DNA from: Coptis chinensis
Taxonomy: Eukaryota; Streptophyta; Magnoliopsida; Ranunculales; Ranunculaceae
NCBI GenBank assembly: GCA_015680905.1
Contig: CM027379.1
Span: 93,333,501-93,397,500, forward strand
Reading direction: 5' to 3'
DNA: 64,000 bases
Shown here piece by piece: positions 1-12,450 of the stretch; position 1 is the stretch's first letter, and each line of letters starts with the position of its first letter. The notes beneath the pieces were generated by a model that worked only from the letters and a program-made list of their open reading frames with translations, was not told where the DNA came from and made no database searches. The translations under genes were made by a program, and so were the position numbers.

Positions 1-660
1 TGTCTCTTGAGACAAAGATAACAAGCGTTTGGGCGACACGAAGTTATTTTAACTCCTAAGACATAACTAGCTTCACCCATGTCCTTCATTTCGAAGTTTA
101 ATGACAACCACTCCTTAGTGGAATTTATCAATGCCTTATTGTTACCTGCTAACAAAATGTCATCCACATATAGAGATAGAATCACAAAACTAATTTTAGA
201 TGTCTTGACATATACGCAATGGTCCTCATTTATCATTTCAATTTGTCTTGAAGATAGCTTCATGGAATCTCGTGATTCCTTTGTCTAGAGGCCTGTTTTT
301 AAACCATATATGGATCTCGTTCAGTTTACACACTTTGTGTTTCGACCCTTGATTGAAAAACCATTGGGTTGATCCATATAGATTTTCTCTTGCAATTCTC
401 CATTGAGAAAAGCAGTTTTGACATCCATCTGGTAAAGCTCTAAATCTAAGTGGGCAACCATTGACAAAAGGAGACGTATGGAGGCAAATCTCAAAATATC
501 TATTGCAACCCCCTTGCCGTCACTGGTAATTCCAGAATAGACTATGTATATGACTTGTTGCGACGTTTTTTGGTGTTGCCAATGGGCTTTGGTTTGGGCG
601 GATGTATTCTTTTGGCTGCAAATATTTTTCGCTACAATTTTCATGTTCCCAAGTGCAAGT
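1..660 (-). mobile_element. Ty1/copia retrotransposon fragment (reverse transcriptase N-terminal part)
   Basis: The minus strand encodes a copia reverse-transcriptase segment with the diagnostic stretch FASIRLLLSMVAHLDLEL followed by MDVKTAFLNGEL and IYMDQPNGF (frame 644 to 321). Positions 1-490 are nearly the same as 18,664-19,155 in the same orientation, apart from many small indels, so both come from one family. Beyond about 490 the two copies diverge. No LTR, integrase or RNase H part is visible here; the rest may lie left of the window. It is a broken, non-autonomous remnant. Confidence 0.85.
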
Positions 661-699
661 CATAATGTAATTAGAAATACCATCAAACAAAAACACATA

Positions 700-2590
700 T
701 TAAAACCCTAGATTGCCGTCTCTCTCCATCACCGAAACTTCTTTCCTCCTTCTCCAAAACTCGTTCTCTTTCTCTCCACATCTTCAAAGCTTATCTCTCC
801 TCCACTGTTTTGAAAGATTAATTGGTAAGATTTGGTTTTTATGAATTTGTATGAAGTCTGCGATGAGAGTATTTTTGTAAGTTGGAATTACCGACTGAAA
901 TTTATGTTTATGATTATAATAAACTTGCTGTTTCTGAGGCTTTTGTTTACAAATTTATATATATTTTTTTTGTTAATAAATTTTACCATTTTGGATTATT
1001 ATGTGAAGTCTCTAATAATGATCAAAACAATACTTTCGTTCTTCCGAGATAATATATGCGGAAACTTTTGGAGACCTGAACTGAAGAGACTTTTTATGGG
1101 GAAAACGATTCTTGTTGAAATAGATATTTGATGTGTTCCATTATGTTTTCTTTTTGAATCCTTCCTTTTTCATATCATTGGTTTTATGGCCAACAATGTA
1201 GTTTGATTCAAGCAATTTGCCGGTGTAGAGTTTCCTAAATTATTTTTTGTTTTCGTTTTTGAAACGTTTTTCAGATATTCATCGTCTTACGGGTTGTGAA
1301 TGTCCATTAAATTTTAAATCCGGTTCTTCTCATGCTTTTGAGTAAAGATGAAGGTCAGTGATATGCCTTTTTAAGTGGAAACGTGTAGGAAAAATTAACT
1401 CGAACAAGCCTTTCAAATTTGGTCAATTTTTTTGATGATGTTAAAAGTCTATGAAAGTTTTGGTCAAATTTACTGGCTTTGGGTAAGCTTGTGTAGCTTT
1501 GGACTTCTAAAGGTAAGTAATGTGCTTTTAACCGGTATGTGCAATGTCCAATCGTGATATGGTATTGTTAATATCCGTGAAGTTTGCATAGGCAATGAAC
1601 CTTTTGGCGCAGGATCTCTTCTGCCCCCACCTCCAAGTTCATGGATTCATGGGAGTATTGTTGGAATAATTAGGAAGGGTATATTGTAGGATTTGAATTT
1701 AAAAATGCAATTTTAATCGACTAAAAGGAGCAACCATTCATCCCTCCCATTAGCGATTCGACTTCGGTCATTGATGCATTCAAAAGTGAAACCTAGCTTG
1801 AAGGCTCTTATCGTCATATTTTTAGTAGACCCAACTGTTTCCACAAAACTAAACTTGGCCGTTGTGCTCTTATGCGACATTATTAGTAGACCCAAATTTT
1901 TTCAATTTCTCAATAAATATTTGTTTTATTTTTGATTATTTTATTGTAGCAGTTTTCATTTTATAATCCAAGGCTCACCCGGTCTTAAAAGCTCATCACC
2001 TAATTATACAAAAAGAATTGAAAAGCCATTGAAGCTACAACAAAATCAAAAGCTTCGTTTTTTTGTTCCCTGCCCTAGTTGAAATCGTTTTTTTTTTTGT
2101 TCCCTGCCCTAGTTGAAATCGTTTTTTTTTTTTTTTTTTTTCTCGTCTTGATTGATTGTTTTAGCTTTAAAGTGGGATTTTTGGTATTCTTTGCAGTGAT
2201 TTGTGGAGCCAGGTAGAACTGCTCGAATTGGGGTTCTCTAGAGTGGGTAAGATATATTGCTTTGCTTTATATTTTAACATAATGCCAATGAAAACTTTTA
2301 TTTTTTTGCCCAACTAGCATCGACCCTTTGATTGTCAATTATGTTTGATATGTACATGCGTTTGAAATTATCAAACACAGTTCTTTCCAATTTTGCCCCT
2401 TCATTTTCTTTTTTCTCAGATACTAGAAAGTAGAAACCTTTTCTTTGCAATGGAGGGTGAGAGCGGCTTCTTCATTACTACTTGTACTACCATTGTTGTT
2501 GTTGTTTTCAACAAGATGGTTTATTCTACCATGGAAACTCTTCTTCTTGATAATCGTTAGGAACTCTCTTGTTTCTCTTCTTATGATGGT
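700..2590 (+). other. Possible leader exons of a degraded or unrecognised gene
   Basis: A pyrimidine-rich, 5'-UTR-like stretch (about 700-825) ends at a good splice donor (GTAAGA). A short block near 2,197-2,247 is bounded by TTTGCAG and GTAAGA, and a third begins after TTTTCTCAG near 2,420 and carries an ATG at 2,451 with a 36-codon frame. The arrangement looks like a spliced leader, but I recognise no protein and the frame stops quickly. It could equally be chance. The remaining ORFs between 660 and 3,000 are AT-rich and unconvincing. Confidence 0.2.
2057..2142. repeat. 30-bp tandem duplication next to poly-T
   Basis: The unit T7-GTTCCCTGCCCTAGTTGAAATCG occurs twice in a row and is followed by a run of about 20 T. 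It is a simple local duplication. Confidence 0.8.
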
Positions 2591-2999
2591 ATACCTTTCA
2601 ATCTCTCTCTATGTTTTTCTTGTTTAATTTTATGATTCATTGATTAAATTGTCGATTGTGTTCATATGTGATTGTTATGTAAGTGTTGAATCTGTAATGT
2701 AGTTACTTTAACTCTTAAACAAAAATTTTAGATTATATAATTTTTACTATGTTGATGAGATCTTGTTTTCAGTGAAAGAATGAGACTAGAATTTGGCTAA
2801 CGTTGTGATGCTCGTATCAAATTTTTGGTTTTGTAGATTGTTCCAACTGTATTAGGATTTTATATAATGCATGTAAGTAACGATGTAAACCTATCTAGTT
2901 TGTGCAAAGTTGATGAAGTTTAGTGATTTGAAAGCCAACAGTTAGTAACTTTTTCTTGTCTAGTTTATACCTGCGCAGACATATATAAAAAACCAAAAC

Positions 3000-4640
3000 C
3001 AATCACGCCACCGGATGACCTAAAGATCGCGTGGTTACGCCTTAGGAACCGGAGAGGCATATTCATCTCTTTCCTTTAGATACTTCATGTATCATAATTT
3101 TTCTTTATAACAGAGAGATAGGATACCTATGAATGAATGCAATTCTGCTAGTCATCCTGTCTCAAGATTTAGGAAATGCTTTCGTGAAGGGTGCCCTCAC
3201 CCAAATGAGAAAGGCCCCGATCCCGCCCACCCATGCTTCGGCGGGTAGGCCTCCATGCTAAAATCTTTTAGTTTCAAAGCATAAGCCTTTACTCCACTTT
3301 TTTTAGGAAAAGAGCTTTCACTACTTTTCTCTAAACTTGACTTTCACTCTTCCCCGCTTTGCTGAACTTAAAAAGAAAGAATGTTTCACTTTCTATACCA
3401 CCAAAGATGCTTCGCCTTGTTCGTTGCTATTTTTAACGCCAAAGGCAGCGAAGACCACGAGCTTATGCTTGGCCCGAGAAAAGGCCCTTGCTTAGGAGAT
3501 CCCTCTTTCTTGTTGGTTGAGCCTGATCTACGCACCACCCTCTCCTTACCGATGAAATGAATCCTTCGGACCTTGGACTCTGCGATTTTATTCTTTTGTT
3601 GGCTGCACCGTGCACCGCACGGAGATGCACTTGAGATAGGGAAGTTTGTGTAGCTGGCTTGGGATAATGACATCAATAGGGGTTTCACCGCTTAGAATAG
3701 ATTTCCTTGAGTCTCTTCTCCGCTAAAAACAGATTTAGACGTAGGAGGCCTTATGTTCAAGATCTCATTCACAACCTTTTGGCACAAAAGATGCTAATCA
3801 ATAGGATCGGTCTCTCCTCCCGATTCGATTGGAGGTGTATTTGCTTCAAATGCGATATCTCGGCCCGGCAGAGCAGCAGATTCTCGTAAAATGATACTCT
3901 AAAATGGGAAGTCAGGGCTTATGGCCCACCTTTCCATCTCCGCCTTAGTAGAGTTCCAACGTATTTTTTTTTTCTTCACCTACTCATTAGTTAATACTAT
4001 GATTCAAATACTAAATACACTAAAAGAACAAGAAATATCGAGGTTTTCAAAAAAAATTTAAGTACATGTGAAGCGGCGGATGGGGAGAATGCAATGTATG
4101 TATGATTGCGAAGTTTCATGTTCGGTTAGTCGTCGGGGAGTCCAGAGTGCATTGAGTAGGGGTTTCACTGCTTAGAATAGATTTCCTTGAGTCTCTTCTC
4201 CGCTAAAAAACAGATTTAGACGTAGGAGGCCCCTGCGTTCAAGATCTCATTCACAACCTTTTGGCACAAAAGATGTGAATCAATAGGATCGGTCTCTCCT
4301 CCGATTCGATTGGAGGTGTATTTGCTTCAAATGCGCGATATCTCGTCCGGGGAGCAGCAGATCTCGGTAAATGATACTCTAAGATGGGAAGTCAGGGCTT
4401 ATGGCCCACCTTTCCATCTCCGCCTTAGTAGAGTTCCAACGTATTTTTTTTTTTTCTTCACCTACTCATTAGTTAATCTTGTGATTCAAATACTAAATAC
4501 ACGAAAAAGAACAAGAAATACCGAGGTTTTCAAAAAAATTTAAGTCCATGTGAAGCGGTGATGGGGAGAATGCAATGTATGTATGATCACAAGTTTCATG
4601 TGCAGTTAGTCGTCGAGTCCAGTGGTGCATTGAGTAGATG
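3000..4640. other. Organelle-like insert, probably mitochondrial (NUMT)
   Basis: This stretch has higher GC than its surroundings and a texture typical of plant mitochondrial intergenic or group II intron DNA. An example is the block near 4,070-4,140, which resembles the 3' end of a mitochondrial group II intron. The minus frame 3,688-3,386 (100 aa) looks like a mitochondrial unassigned ORF but I cannot name it. Assignment is by pattern, without a search; a plastid or repeat origin is not excluded. The right half is internally duplicated (see the repeat entry). Confidence 0.4.
3679..4638. repeat. 480-bp tandem duplication inside the organelle-like insert
   Basis: Two adjacent copies (3,679-4,158 and 4,159-4,638) share GGGGTTTCAC, TTAGACGTAGGAGGC, the TTCACCTACTCATTAGTTAAT tract (split here only by small changes) and GATGGGGAGAATGCAATG in the same order. 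Differences are mainly one- or two-base indels. Either the unit duplicated after transfer to the nucleus or two fragments were joined on insertion. Confidence 0.85.
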
Positions 4641-6080
4641 AGCGAGCTAGAAATCGGGAACTTTACTAGGGTATCTAGCTTATGAAACCTCAAGAGTCAA
4701 GACTGTCTCTTTTTATTTTTTCATTAATCCTCAATACTTGTACAAGACAACTTGTGAAATTGATTTTTTTGGTTAAGCAATTTATACACTCTTTCATCAG
4801 AAAGTGACTTCAAACATTAGAATGGGATTCTGGCTGAAATTCAAAGATGATGAGATGATCATGACCATTTCATTTAACTTCAGTTTTCCCTCAAAGTAAT
4901 CGATCCTAGATTCAGTTAAGTACACAAAAATGATAGGTGGTTTAGCATGAAAAAGATATAATAAAAGTACAAACAATCTAAAACAAAACTCACTTCCTCC
5001 TGATATGGGACAAGAGTCTAAAGAATAAATTATTTTTCATGAAGTCGATGGATTGTGTATACCATTACCTCCATTGGTATAAAAGATTAGGAAGAACATT
5101 AAAAGAGTGTAATCTCATATTTTGCATTTCTTGGAAGAGCATTGATGCTCATCATATTATAGATAGAACTTAATTAACTCTCCACCAAAAAATATGTGAA
5201 GATAAAAAGTTGACCAAATCAAGTGATGAGGGCCATAAACAATATACATTACATAAATTTTCTCTTGATGGCTAACCTTCCAACTCGGGTCATGTGGTGA
5301 AGCATGTATATATGGTTAGAAATTGGTCAAATGGATCAGTTGTTTTCATTTGGGGACATCACCGATGTACCCATTAGTATGCTATCATATATTTATTCCT
5401 ATCTTTAAAGTCACAAATGGTTTCCCTAGATTTCCTCCTCGAAAAATAATAAATGCATGGTCTCGCTCTCAAGATGTAATGAGATTCAACTCTAGCTAAG
5501 TTTTGTAAAAGAAACTTGTTGAATTTGTAAAGATAACATTACGGGTACCCTAACATTACCCCATCTCTACTCAAAACTTCAAAAGTCCTTAAGAAAGATG
5601 AAGTGTATTCAAGAAATAATGATGCTGCACCTTGGACTCAAGGGATTATATATGAGTTTGCAGGTGTGCATACAAGTGTTTATACTCTTTAAAACATGGT
5701 AGTTTTTGTCTTTTTTATTTTGGCTAATTATCTTGATTCATCGATCTTTGCATCTTAATGTAATAGAGTGACGGTAATGTAATAGAGTGTGTTTGAAAAC
5801 TTGGTTCAGTCCTCAACTTAAGCACTTGCAACAAGGAAAATAGGTTGAAGTAAAAACTTCTTTCAGGTAGCTTTTCATGTTCTCTAGCTTGTATATTTTT
5901 AGATTAAAATTGAATTTTTGTTTGTCAGAATGCAACTTTAGTAGTTTTGAACAATTGATAGCTATATTTTAGAATTGAACTTTTGAACAATTGATAGCTA
6001 TATTTAAGAAAGGTCTCGAAGTTTTTTTTTTTTGTAGTTGTAGATTAACTAAAGGCAAGGTCTGATATATTTCTCTAGTA
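4640..6080. other. AT-rich non-coding stretch
   Basis: I see no coding frame, RNA gene or clear transposon end here. A segment near 5,860-5,950 recurs at 15,455-15,550 (see the dispersed repeat). Confidence 0.5.
5860..5950. repeat. Dispersed repeat, copy 1 (copy 2 at 15,455-15,550)
   Basis: Both places read TTTCAG, then GATGTTCT/CATGTTCT, CTAGCTT-like sequence, ATTAAAATTGAA and TTTTGTTTGTCAG, then AATGCAA in the same order. This suggests the flanks of 6,081 and of the galactinol synthase relic belong to one repeat family. The family is not recognised. Confidence 0.5.
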
Positions 6081-6240
6081 CACTACTAGAAAAAAAGTCA
6101 ATAGATAGCACTCAAAAACGAATGAAATCAATTCAATAGCATTTATGCAAACGCTTATGAATCAACATTCTATCCTTTGTATAATAGCATTTGTGAATAA
6201 AACGCTTATAAAATCAACAAAAACATTTAGTCATTAAATG
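6081..6240 (+). mobile_element. CACTA-type DNA transposon end (5' terminus)
   Basis: The string CACTACTAGAAAAAAAG is the typical terminal inverted repeat of plant CACTA (En/Spm) elements. It is followed by subterminal short repeats around AATAGCATTTATGCAAACGCTTAT and its variant AATAGCATTTGTGAATAAAACG (given in two pieces to stay short). No matching opposite end was found in the window, so the element is partial or its other end has decayed. Confidence 0.55.
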
Positions 6241-6308
6241 GTACTAAGTTCCTAAAAAGTTGAGGATATTGCATCCATAGAAAGAATTGGTTTTTTGTTC
6301 CTTTTTAC

Positions 6309-6395
6309 TTCTTTGACATCCTCTTTAGGAATTAGCTTCTTTGACATCCTCTTTAGGAATTGGTTTTTCTTTGACATCCTCTTTAGGATTGGTTG
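6309..6395 (+). repeat. Three-copy 28-bp tandem repeat
   Basis: CTTTGACATCCTCTTTAGGA occurs three times with a period of about 28-30 bp. It is non-coding and local. Confidence 0.8.
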
Positions 6396-7756
6396 AATTC
6401 TATCATAAGGCTTTCTAGTCAGTGTTTCCCTTTTCGTGAAGCAGCTACATATTTATCATTTGTGTCCTCTTTCCTCTGCTATTTCTGGCCAAGGTATTCT
6501 CGCTAGCCTCTCTCGATTAACTTGCCCCATCATCTAATTCACAAGCCAATAAAACAAGTGAGGCTTCAATAATATAAGCTAGCTGATAAAAATTGAAGGG
6601 GGGTCAAAATATTGAAAGCAAGCCTAAGGAAAACAAAACCCAAGTTATATTCCAAAAATGTGTCTTCAAAGATAGGTGTCTTTGTACAGGCCAAATAAAT
6701 GTAATTTCTGATATGAATTGTTCAACTTAATGCACACCTATATAAATGAAAGCACAACGAAACAGACTACTACACCTATATAGTACATGTAAACCACAAA
6801 GAAATAAAAACTCGATGTCTTTAGAGTTGATATTATATGACTAGCACCACCATGGATGGGTTGAGCCTCACTTAATTGCAATGCAGTAGAAGCTCACTTC
6901 GTTCGCTATTATGAAACTTCATGGTTCTTTTCCTTTTTTCTTAACCAAGTAAGATGAGATTGGGCAGACTCCTTACCTGCTATGTTAGATACACCATCTA
7001 CTTTAAACATTCCAATGCTTTAGCTTCTAAAATTAACGGAAGAAGAAAACATTACATCACATAGACCTTTTAAGGAAGCTTATCTTTGGTCTCTCTAAAA
7101 AATGGTTTATATGATACTCATCTACACATCTGAAGACTCCAGAATCCCATAAGTTAAGTTAAAGCAGTCGCCAGAAACCTCTTATATCTTCAAAATGAAA
7201 TGTTGATATTGATGAAAGGTTTACCCTTGAGCCCAAACATTCATTAAGTGAGCAGTTACATATTAGAGGGTTCCATCATCAAAATCAATATTCCTATTTA
7301 TTCACACAGTTAAGAGGGTTTCATGTCTAGCTCCTTTCTAATTTCTAATGCAATGGAATTCATCTCTAACTGGTCTACAATACAGTAATCGAATTTACAT
7401 GCCACTTACAAGTTAACAATAAAACAATTTAAATCAAACTAATACCATAGACCTATAAAGAAAAATGGTTGGGTATATTTTATTGGTGTAAAGGGTGAAA
7501 TTAGATAGGAAGTGACTTTCCTAGCACAGCAGAAAGGCCAAAGAGACTCGGCCAATCGCAAATCAAATTCTGGGGAGTACAAAACACCGCCTATACTGAT
7601 CACTAGAATCAAGTTTTATAAACTCAAATTGAATAATCAGAAAAAAAAAATGATCGGATTAAATACCTGCCACAACATCCATGAACGTAAACAAGAAAAA
7701 GAAACTCAACATCCTAAGGAATCAAAGAGCACATACTTGTTAGAAAATAGTCAAGA

Positions 7757-8016
7757 AACCACTTATAATCAACATACGCCATGAAGAATATAACTCGACA
7801 ACCCCAACAAAAATTAAAAGGAATGAATCACACGAGCCAATCTAAACTTATGAAAATGTATACATACTATATCGGGTCACCCGGGCCTAAACCCTAAACC
7901 ACTTATAATCAACATACGCCATGAAGAATATAACTCGACAACCCCAACAAAAATTAAAAGGAATGAATCAGGACGAGCCAATCTAAACTTATGAAAATGT
8001 ATACATACTATATCGG
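7757..8016 (+). repeat. 120-bp direct duplication around a telomere-like CCTAAACCCTAAA motif
   Basis: Copies at 7,757-7,875 and 7,897-8,016 are almost the same (one small difference near CACACGAG/GGACGAG). They are separated by 21 bp containing CCTAAACCCTAAA, two units of the plant telomere repeat. Confidence 0.85.
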
Positions 8017-8979
8017 TTCGTCCAACTCAGTATTCCATGTACTTCGTTGATAATGCGTAAGTCCGTAATGCATAAGAACGTAGAATTTGGCAAGCTTACA
8101 AAGTTTTCTCAAGACAATATCTATTCCATCTCTTACAGCCTATTAACTCTTAAGAGCACTAGCAGTTGAGTTGTTACATAAACTTCATTGGAAGTTAGCT
8201 ATGATTGGAAAAAGGCTTAATAATCACATAATGCAGCAATCACAAAGTCCTAAACAAAAAAGACATCACATAACACCATTGAATCACATTCTCAAAAATA
8301 AAACATAATTTGCGAATCAACCATAGTTTGGGATTTGTTGTAACGATTCGAGAATGTATCTTAGAACACCGCTTGTTCCTAATTCAAGATCTTGTCGAAG
8401 TCTTGTAAATTGCATTGAGATTGATTGACTCACTAATTCTTGCCGCTAATGCTATCAGGTAATAGTCTTCATCTCATTAGACTGCATCGGTGGTGGTCGG
8501 CCGCATCAATCAGATCATTATTTCTCTCCTCATTATTATTATTAATCTTTTCTAACCAAGTTTAACCATTTTCCTCATTTTCATAAACACCCACCACTGA
8601 ATAATCTAACAAACAAACAATGCTTCAAATTAGAACCAAAACCCCAAGTCATAAAACCCCACTGCACTATGTTGTCGGGGCTTTTTTCTGGTCTCGTCAC
8701 TCTCTACAATAGAACTTTGAGATTTGGGGTGAGTCATTTCATCCATCCCCGCTTTAACTCTATCGCCACATCTATTTTCTTCTTTATTCTCGATTGGAAT
8801 CTCAACACAGTTCCTTTCCTTAGCTATTTTTACCACTAAACCATTTTCTTTAACATAAATGACCAAAGTATAAAAGTAATATTTTATACATGGTTCATAA
8901 TCAAACGGTGAAAGCTGAAGTTGGAAATGATTCTAACTCTCCCAACTTAAAAATAAATAAAAGACGTAAAACAAATTGA

Positions 8980-9073
8980 TCCAAATATTACCTTTCTTCT
9001 TACATTTAGTGATCCAAAAAAAACATATTTAGTGATCCAAATATTACCTTTCTTCTTACATTTAGTGATCCAA
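8980..9073 (+). repeat. Short tandem duplication
   Basis: ATTACCTTTCTTCTTACATT and TTTAGTGATCCAAA recur two to three times in about 90 bp. Non-coding. Confidence 0.7.
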
Positions 9074-10262
9074 ACATACACTCATAGCTATTAACTAATG
9101 CTTAGGTAGATGTCACCTGATTTGAGTCTGCTAATAATAGAAGAGTAAGTACTTGATATCCTTGTAAGCTTCCATTATTGCCACTTTTGGCTATGTGAAA
9201 CAACGATAAAAAACTGGTGCAATAAAGAAGCTCACTACTTCCCTGATTTCACTCTAGCAAGTCTGACTATAGCAAGACTTACTCAAATGAGCAAGTCTAA
9301 CTAAGCAGTGTGGAAGTCAACACAAAAAGTAACTACTAAATATAAAAGCACACAAATAAGCTTAACTAAGAAGAGGTGCTTTAGATATAACATTGAATAA
9401 AGCATTCTAAAGTTTCCATTTAGCATCTATTGTAACTAACAAAGGCAATACAGAACAAAAAAAAAATTAGCTAAAGAAAAGTTCCTTGACTTATAACTAG
9501 CAAACCCATTGCACCTCTCTATATTCTATTACAAGAAAAACCAAGTCAACACTTGCCCACAAAAGCATCTTAAGCTAGGAAACCAAGTTCATAACATACA
9601 TGTTGTGCCAAAGAAAAAATCCAATATAGAAACAAAAAAAAAATAGAAAAAGAAAAAGAAAAAAGAGTAGCAAGGTAGAGAATAACCATCCAGAAGTTAG
9701 AATGTGCATGTGCTTAGTAGGTCTAATTTACCATGTGCAACTGTGAGTATAGACCATGTGTGTAGCCCTTTTATTTGTAATGTAGTGTTATAAAATTCAA
9801 GTAATTTTTGAGCTATTCTCAATTTAAAATTTAAATAGCAAGTAGTGGTACTCTAGATAAATCGCCCCTAATAAATAAATTTAAGAAATTAACTATCACA
9901 TCCTAAGAACTTAATTTCATAAAGTGGACTCAGTAAATGCATTGAAACTTTAGCAAATTTTGAAGCACAAAAAGTATAATATTCACGGTGAAACTGTTGG
10001 TCTTTACAAGGAAAGCCACCGAATCCAAATTGAAGAATTCTACTCAAGGTTCAAACAATGAAAATTTTCATGGCCATTAAAGCTTTTTGAACATTCGAGG
10101 CTGGTGGAGGCTTGTGGTAGCCTTTCTTTAGCGATATTACAAAACTAAGTTTCTAAACTTAAGAGAAAACTTATAATTAGTTGCATGATGTTTTGTCTCT
10201 TGAGACTTATTTGGATTGGTAGAATTTGGTTTTTTTTATTTGTTTTGCAGGCTTAATGAGCA

Positions 10263-12450
10263 CTATATACAAGCCTTTATGATATTCCTAACCTTCCCAC
10301 TTTTTGATGATATTCCTTGATGCACTGGCTGTGTTGTGTCTCTCTTTGTTCCTGTTCCCTCATCTTGTTGTGCTGATGGTATAGTCGAAAGGTTGACTCT
10401 GTTTTCCCCTTGCTGCAATAGTACCCTTTGCCTCATGTCATCTGCAGTTTCTACCACTCCTTTTTGTAAGTCCTTACTGTTTTCAGGAGTGCTCGAGCAT
10501 CTGCCTATAGTCTTGCTTTTATCTTTCCTCTCATTCAGTATTTTTACCTGTTGTATTGTTTGACTCCCTCCCTTCATAGGCTCTGTGCCCTTGTTTAATA
10601 ACGGTACTCTTTTTGGTTCTAACCCAGATAGCTTTTCTTTTTCCATTCTATTCATTCCTTTTTCTGTTTGCGTCTCATCTGCTTCCTTATCTCCCATTCC
10701 TTTCTTTGTTGAGTTCTCCCCATTATACTGCCCTGCTTGCAACTCACTTTGTGTCATCTGTTCCTCTTGTTGATTGCTCTCCTGATCTTTATTTCGTAAC
10801 TCTTTCCCACCAGCAGTCTGTTCTTCTAGTGCCGCATCTACCCTCGAAGTTTCGACTCTTACATCGATGTTTCTTACTAGGTGTCTGCCAACCAGTTTCA
10901 TCAATATTGTGAACTTCATGTACCTCATTGACCACTTCCTTTCCTTTTAGTGTTTGTATTTCTCGTGAATCAACTTGTTACTCAGCTTCAGTTTGAGGTT
11001 TCTGTATCCATACCTTTGTAGTACTGTCTTCCTCCCTTTTTTTTGGACAACTGTGATCAGTGTGGCCAAAGACTTCACAACACATACATCTCGGGGGCTT
11101 CCAGTTGTATTCAAAGGAGACTTTGTACGCTCTCCTCTGGTCCAAGATGACAGGTATATCAGCTGGATACGGGCACTTGGTATCAATCTCTACACAAAGT
11201 CTCGCATAAGATGTCCTCGACATATTCTCTGTTAGCCGATCAATGAACATTGGTACTCCGATAGCACTTCCTACTTGGTGAAACCTTTTTGTTCCACATT
11301 TCCATTGGCAACCTTTTTTACTACAACCCGGATAGGAATGGTTTTGAGTTCACGTGTTTTCGCCTCCGCAAAGAGCTTCCATGGCCTCACTACAAACGGT
11401 GGCTAGCTATATGAAACGATCCAATATCTAGTGCTTCTTTCCGTCATTACCATTTGAAATTTGAATGTGAACATATTATCTCCATAAGGTTTCATCACAA
11501 AGTTTTTAACTCTCCACGTATGGCTTATCGTTTCCTTGACGGTTAAAATTCAACCTTTTGCCAACAAACGAACCAACAACAAGGTTTTCAAACCTTTTAT
11601 TGACCTCTCGAAAATTGAGAGTTGTTCACGTGTATTACTTGTTTACCATTCACAATCACGGGGAGGAATATATGAGAGTTCATCGGCACTCCACCGCCTT
11701 ATTGCCAATGATCTCAGCCCATGAACTCTTCTTTATATCGCGGATTCGATGCATCCTCCTTTATTTGTTCTTTTCGCTGCTTTGCTTGAATCTGATGACG
11801 AGGAGCCCATCAGTGCGGCGGCTTCGTTGTTTCTTCACATCCTTCAAGCATCGATAGCATTAAGCCTTCATCATGGTTGTAGCCAAGAGCCACCAACAAG
11901 TCCTTTTGCGGCTTGTATTAGCTCTTCCACAGTTTTGTTGTTGATAAACCCCTCGGGTATATCTTCATTGTTGCCCACTCCTAATACATCCAAGAGTTTT
12001 TCTGGACATATTCGATCTGATGTCCTTTCCTTGCTAGCATCCAATTCCATAGATCGCTTATTTGAGTAATACCTACTTGGTTAGCTTCCTTTTGTAGATC
12101 CGACACCACTTCCAGATCTTGACCTTTGTTTTCGTCGAATCCACGCCCATATCATGATCTTGTTCCTTCGTTGACACCTAAACCTCACCTTCCATATTTC
12201 GAATTTGTTTTTCTTCATGAACAAGACTGGGATTTGGAGGCTAGAGTTTCTAGCTTCCTTTTCCTTTTCACACAGATGTCTTCTGAGTTTTTCCAAAGAT
12301 CCTTCCCCATAATTCAGCCTCACATAATTCTCTATATCATCCTCATCAAATGAAATATCTTCTTCCTCATAAACCCTAGTTGGAGAGTTAGGGTTTGCTC
12401 CTGCAAAACCTCTAAAATCGCGGTGTATTTTTTTTCTGTTTTTCCATAAT
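10263..12450 (-). pseudogene. LINE (non-LTR retrotransposon) ORF1 relic, DUF4283 plus CCHC zinc knuckle
   Basis: Read on the minus strand, an acidic N-terminal part (12,400-12,100, with DIENYVRLNYGEGSLEKL) is followed by a decayed DUF4283 region, then IGVPMFIDRLTE-like sequence, and a WKPPRCMCCEVFGHTDHSC zinc knuckle (CCHC type, near 11,080-11,040). A hydrophilic Gln/Glu/Lys-rich tail follows (10,928-10,263). This order is that of plant LINE ORF1 (gag-like RNA-binding) proteins. Frames change at least three times, so it cannot make a full protein. No adjoining ORF2 reverse transcriptase is present; the LINE ORF2 at 60,640-62,990 is a different copy or a separate insertion. Confidence 0.8.

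Larger units (their letters stand above)
6400..10260. other. AT-rich repeat-derived DNA without a recognised gene
   Basis: Frames at 7,512-7,784 (+) and 8,630-8,866 (-) are short, low in complexity and match nothing I know, so I do not call them genes. The stretch contains the 120-bp duplication at 7,757-8,016 and a short repeat at 8,980-9,073. Nothing else is evident. Confidence 0.5.

Noticed and set aside
1713..1895. 60-codon minus frame
   Set aside because: Short, no homology recognised, in AT-rich repeat DNA.
10336..10912. Plus-strand frames of 62-99 aa
   Set aside because: They are antisense shadows of the LINE ORF1 tail and have no domain.
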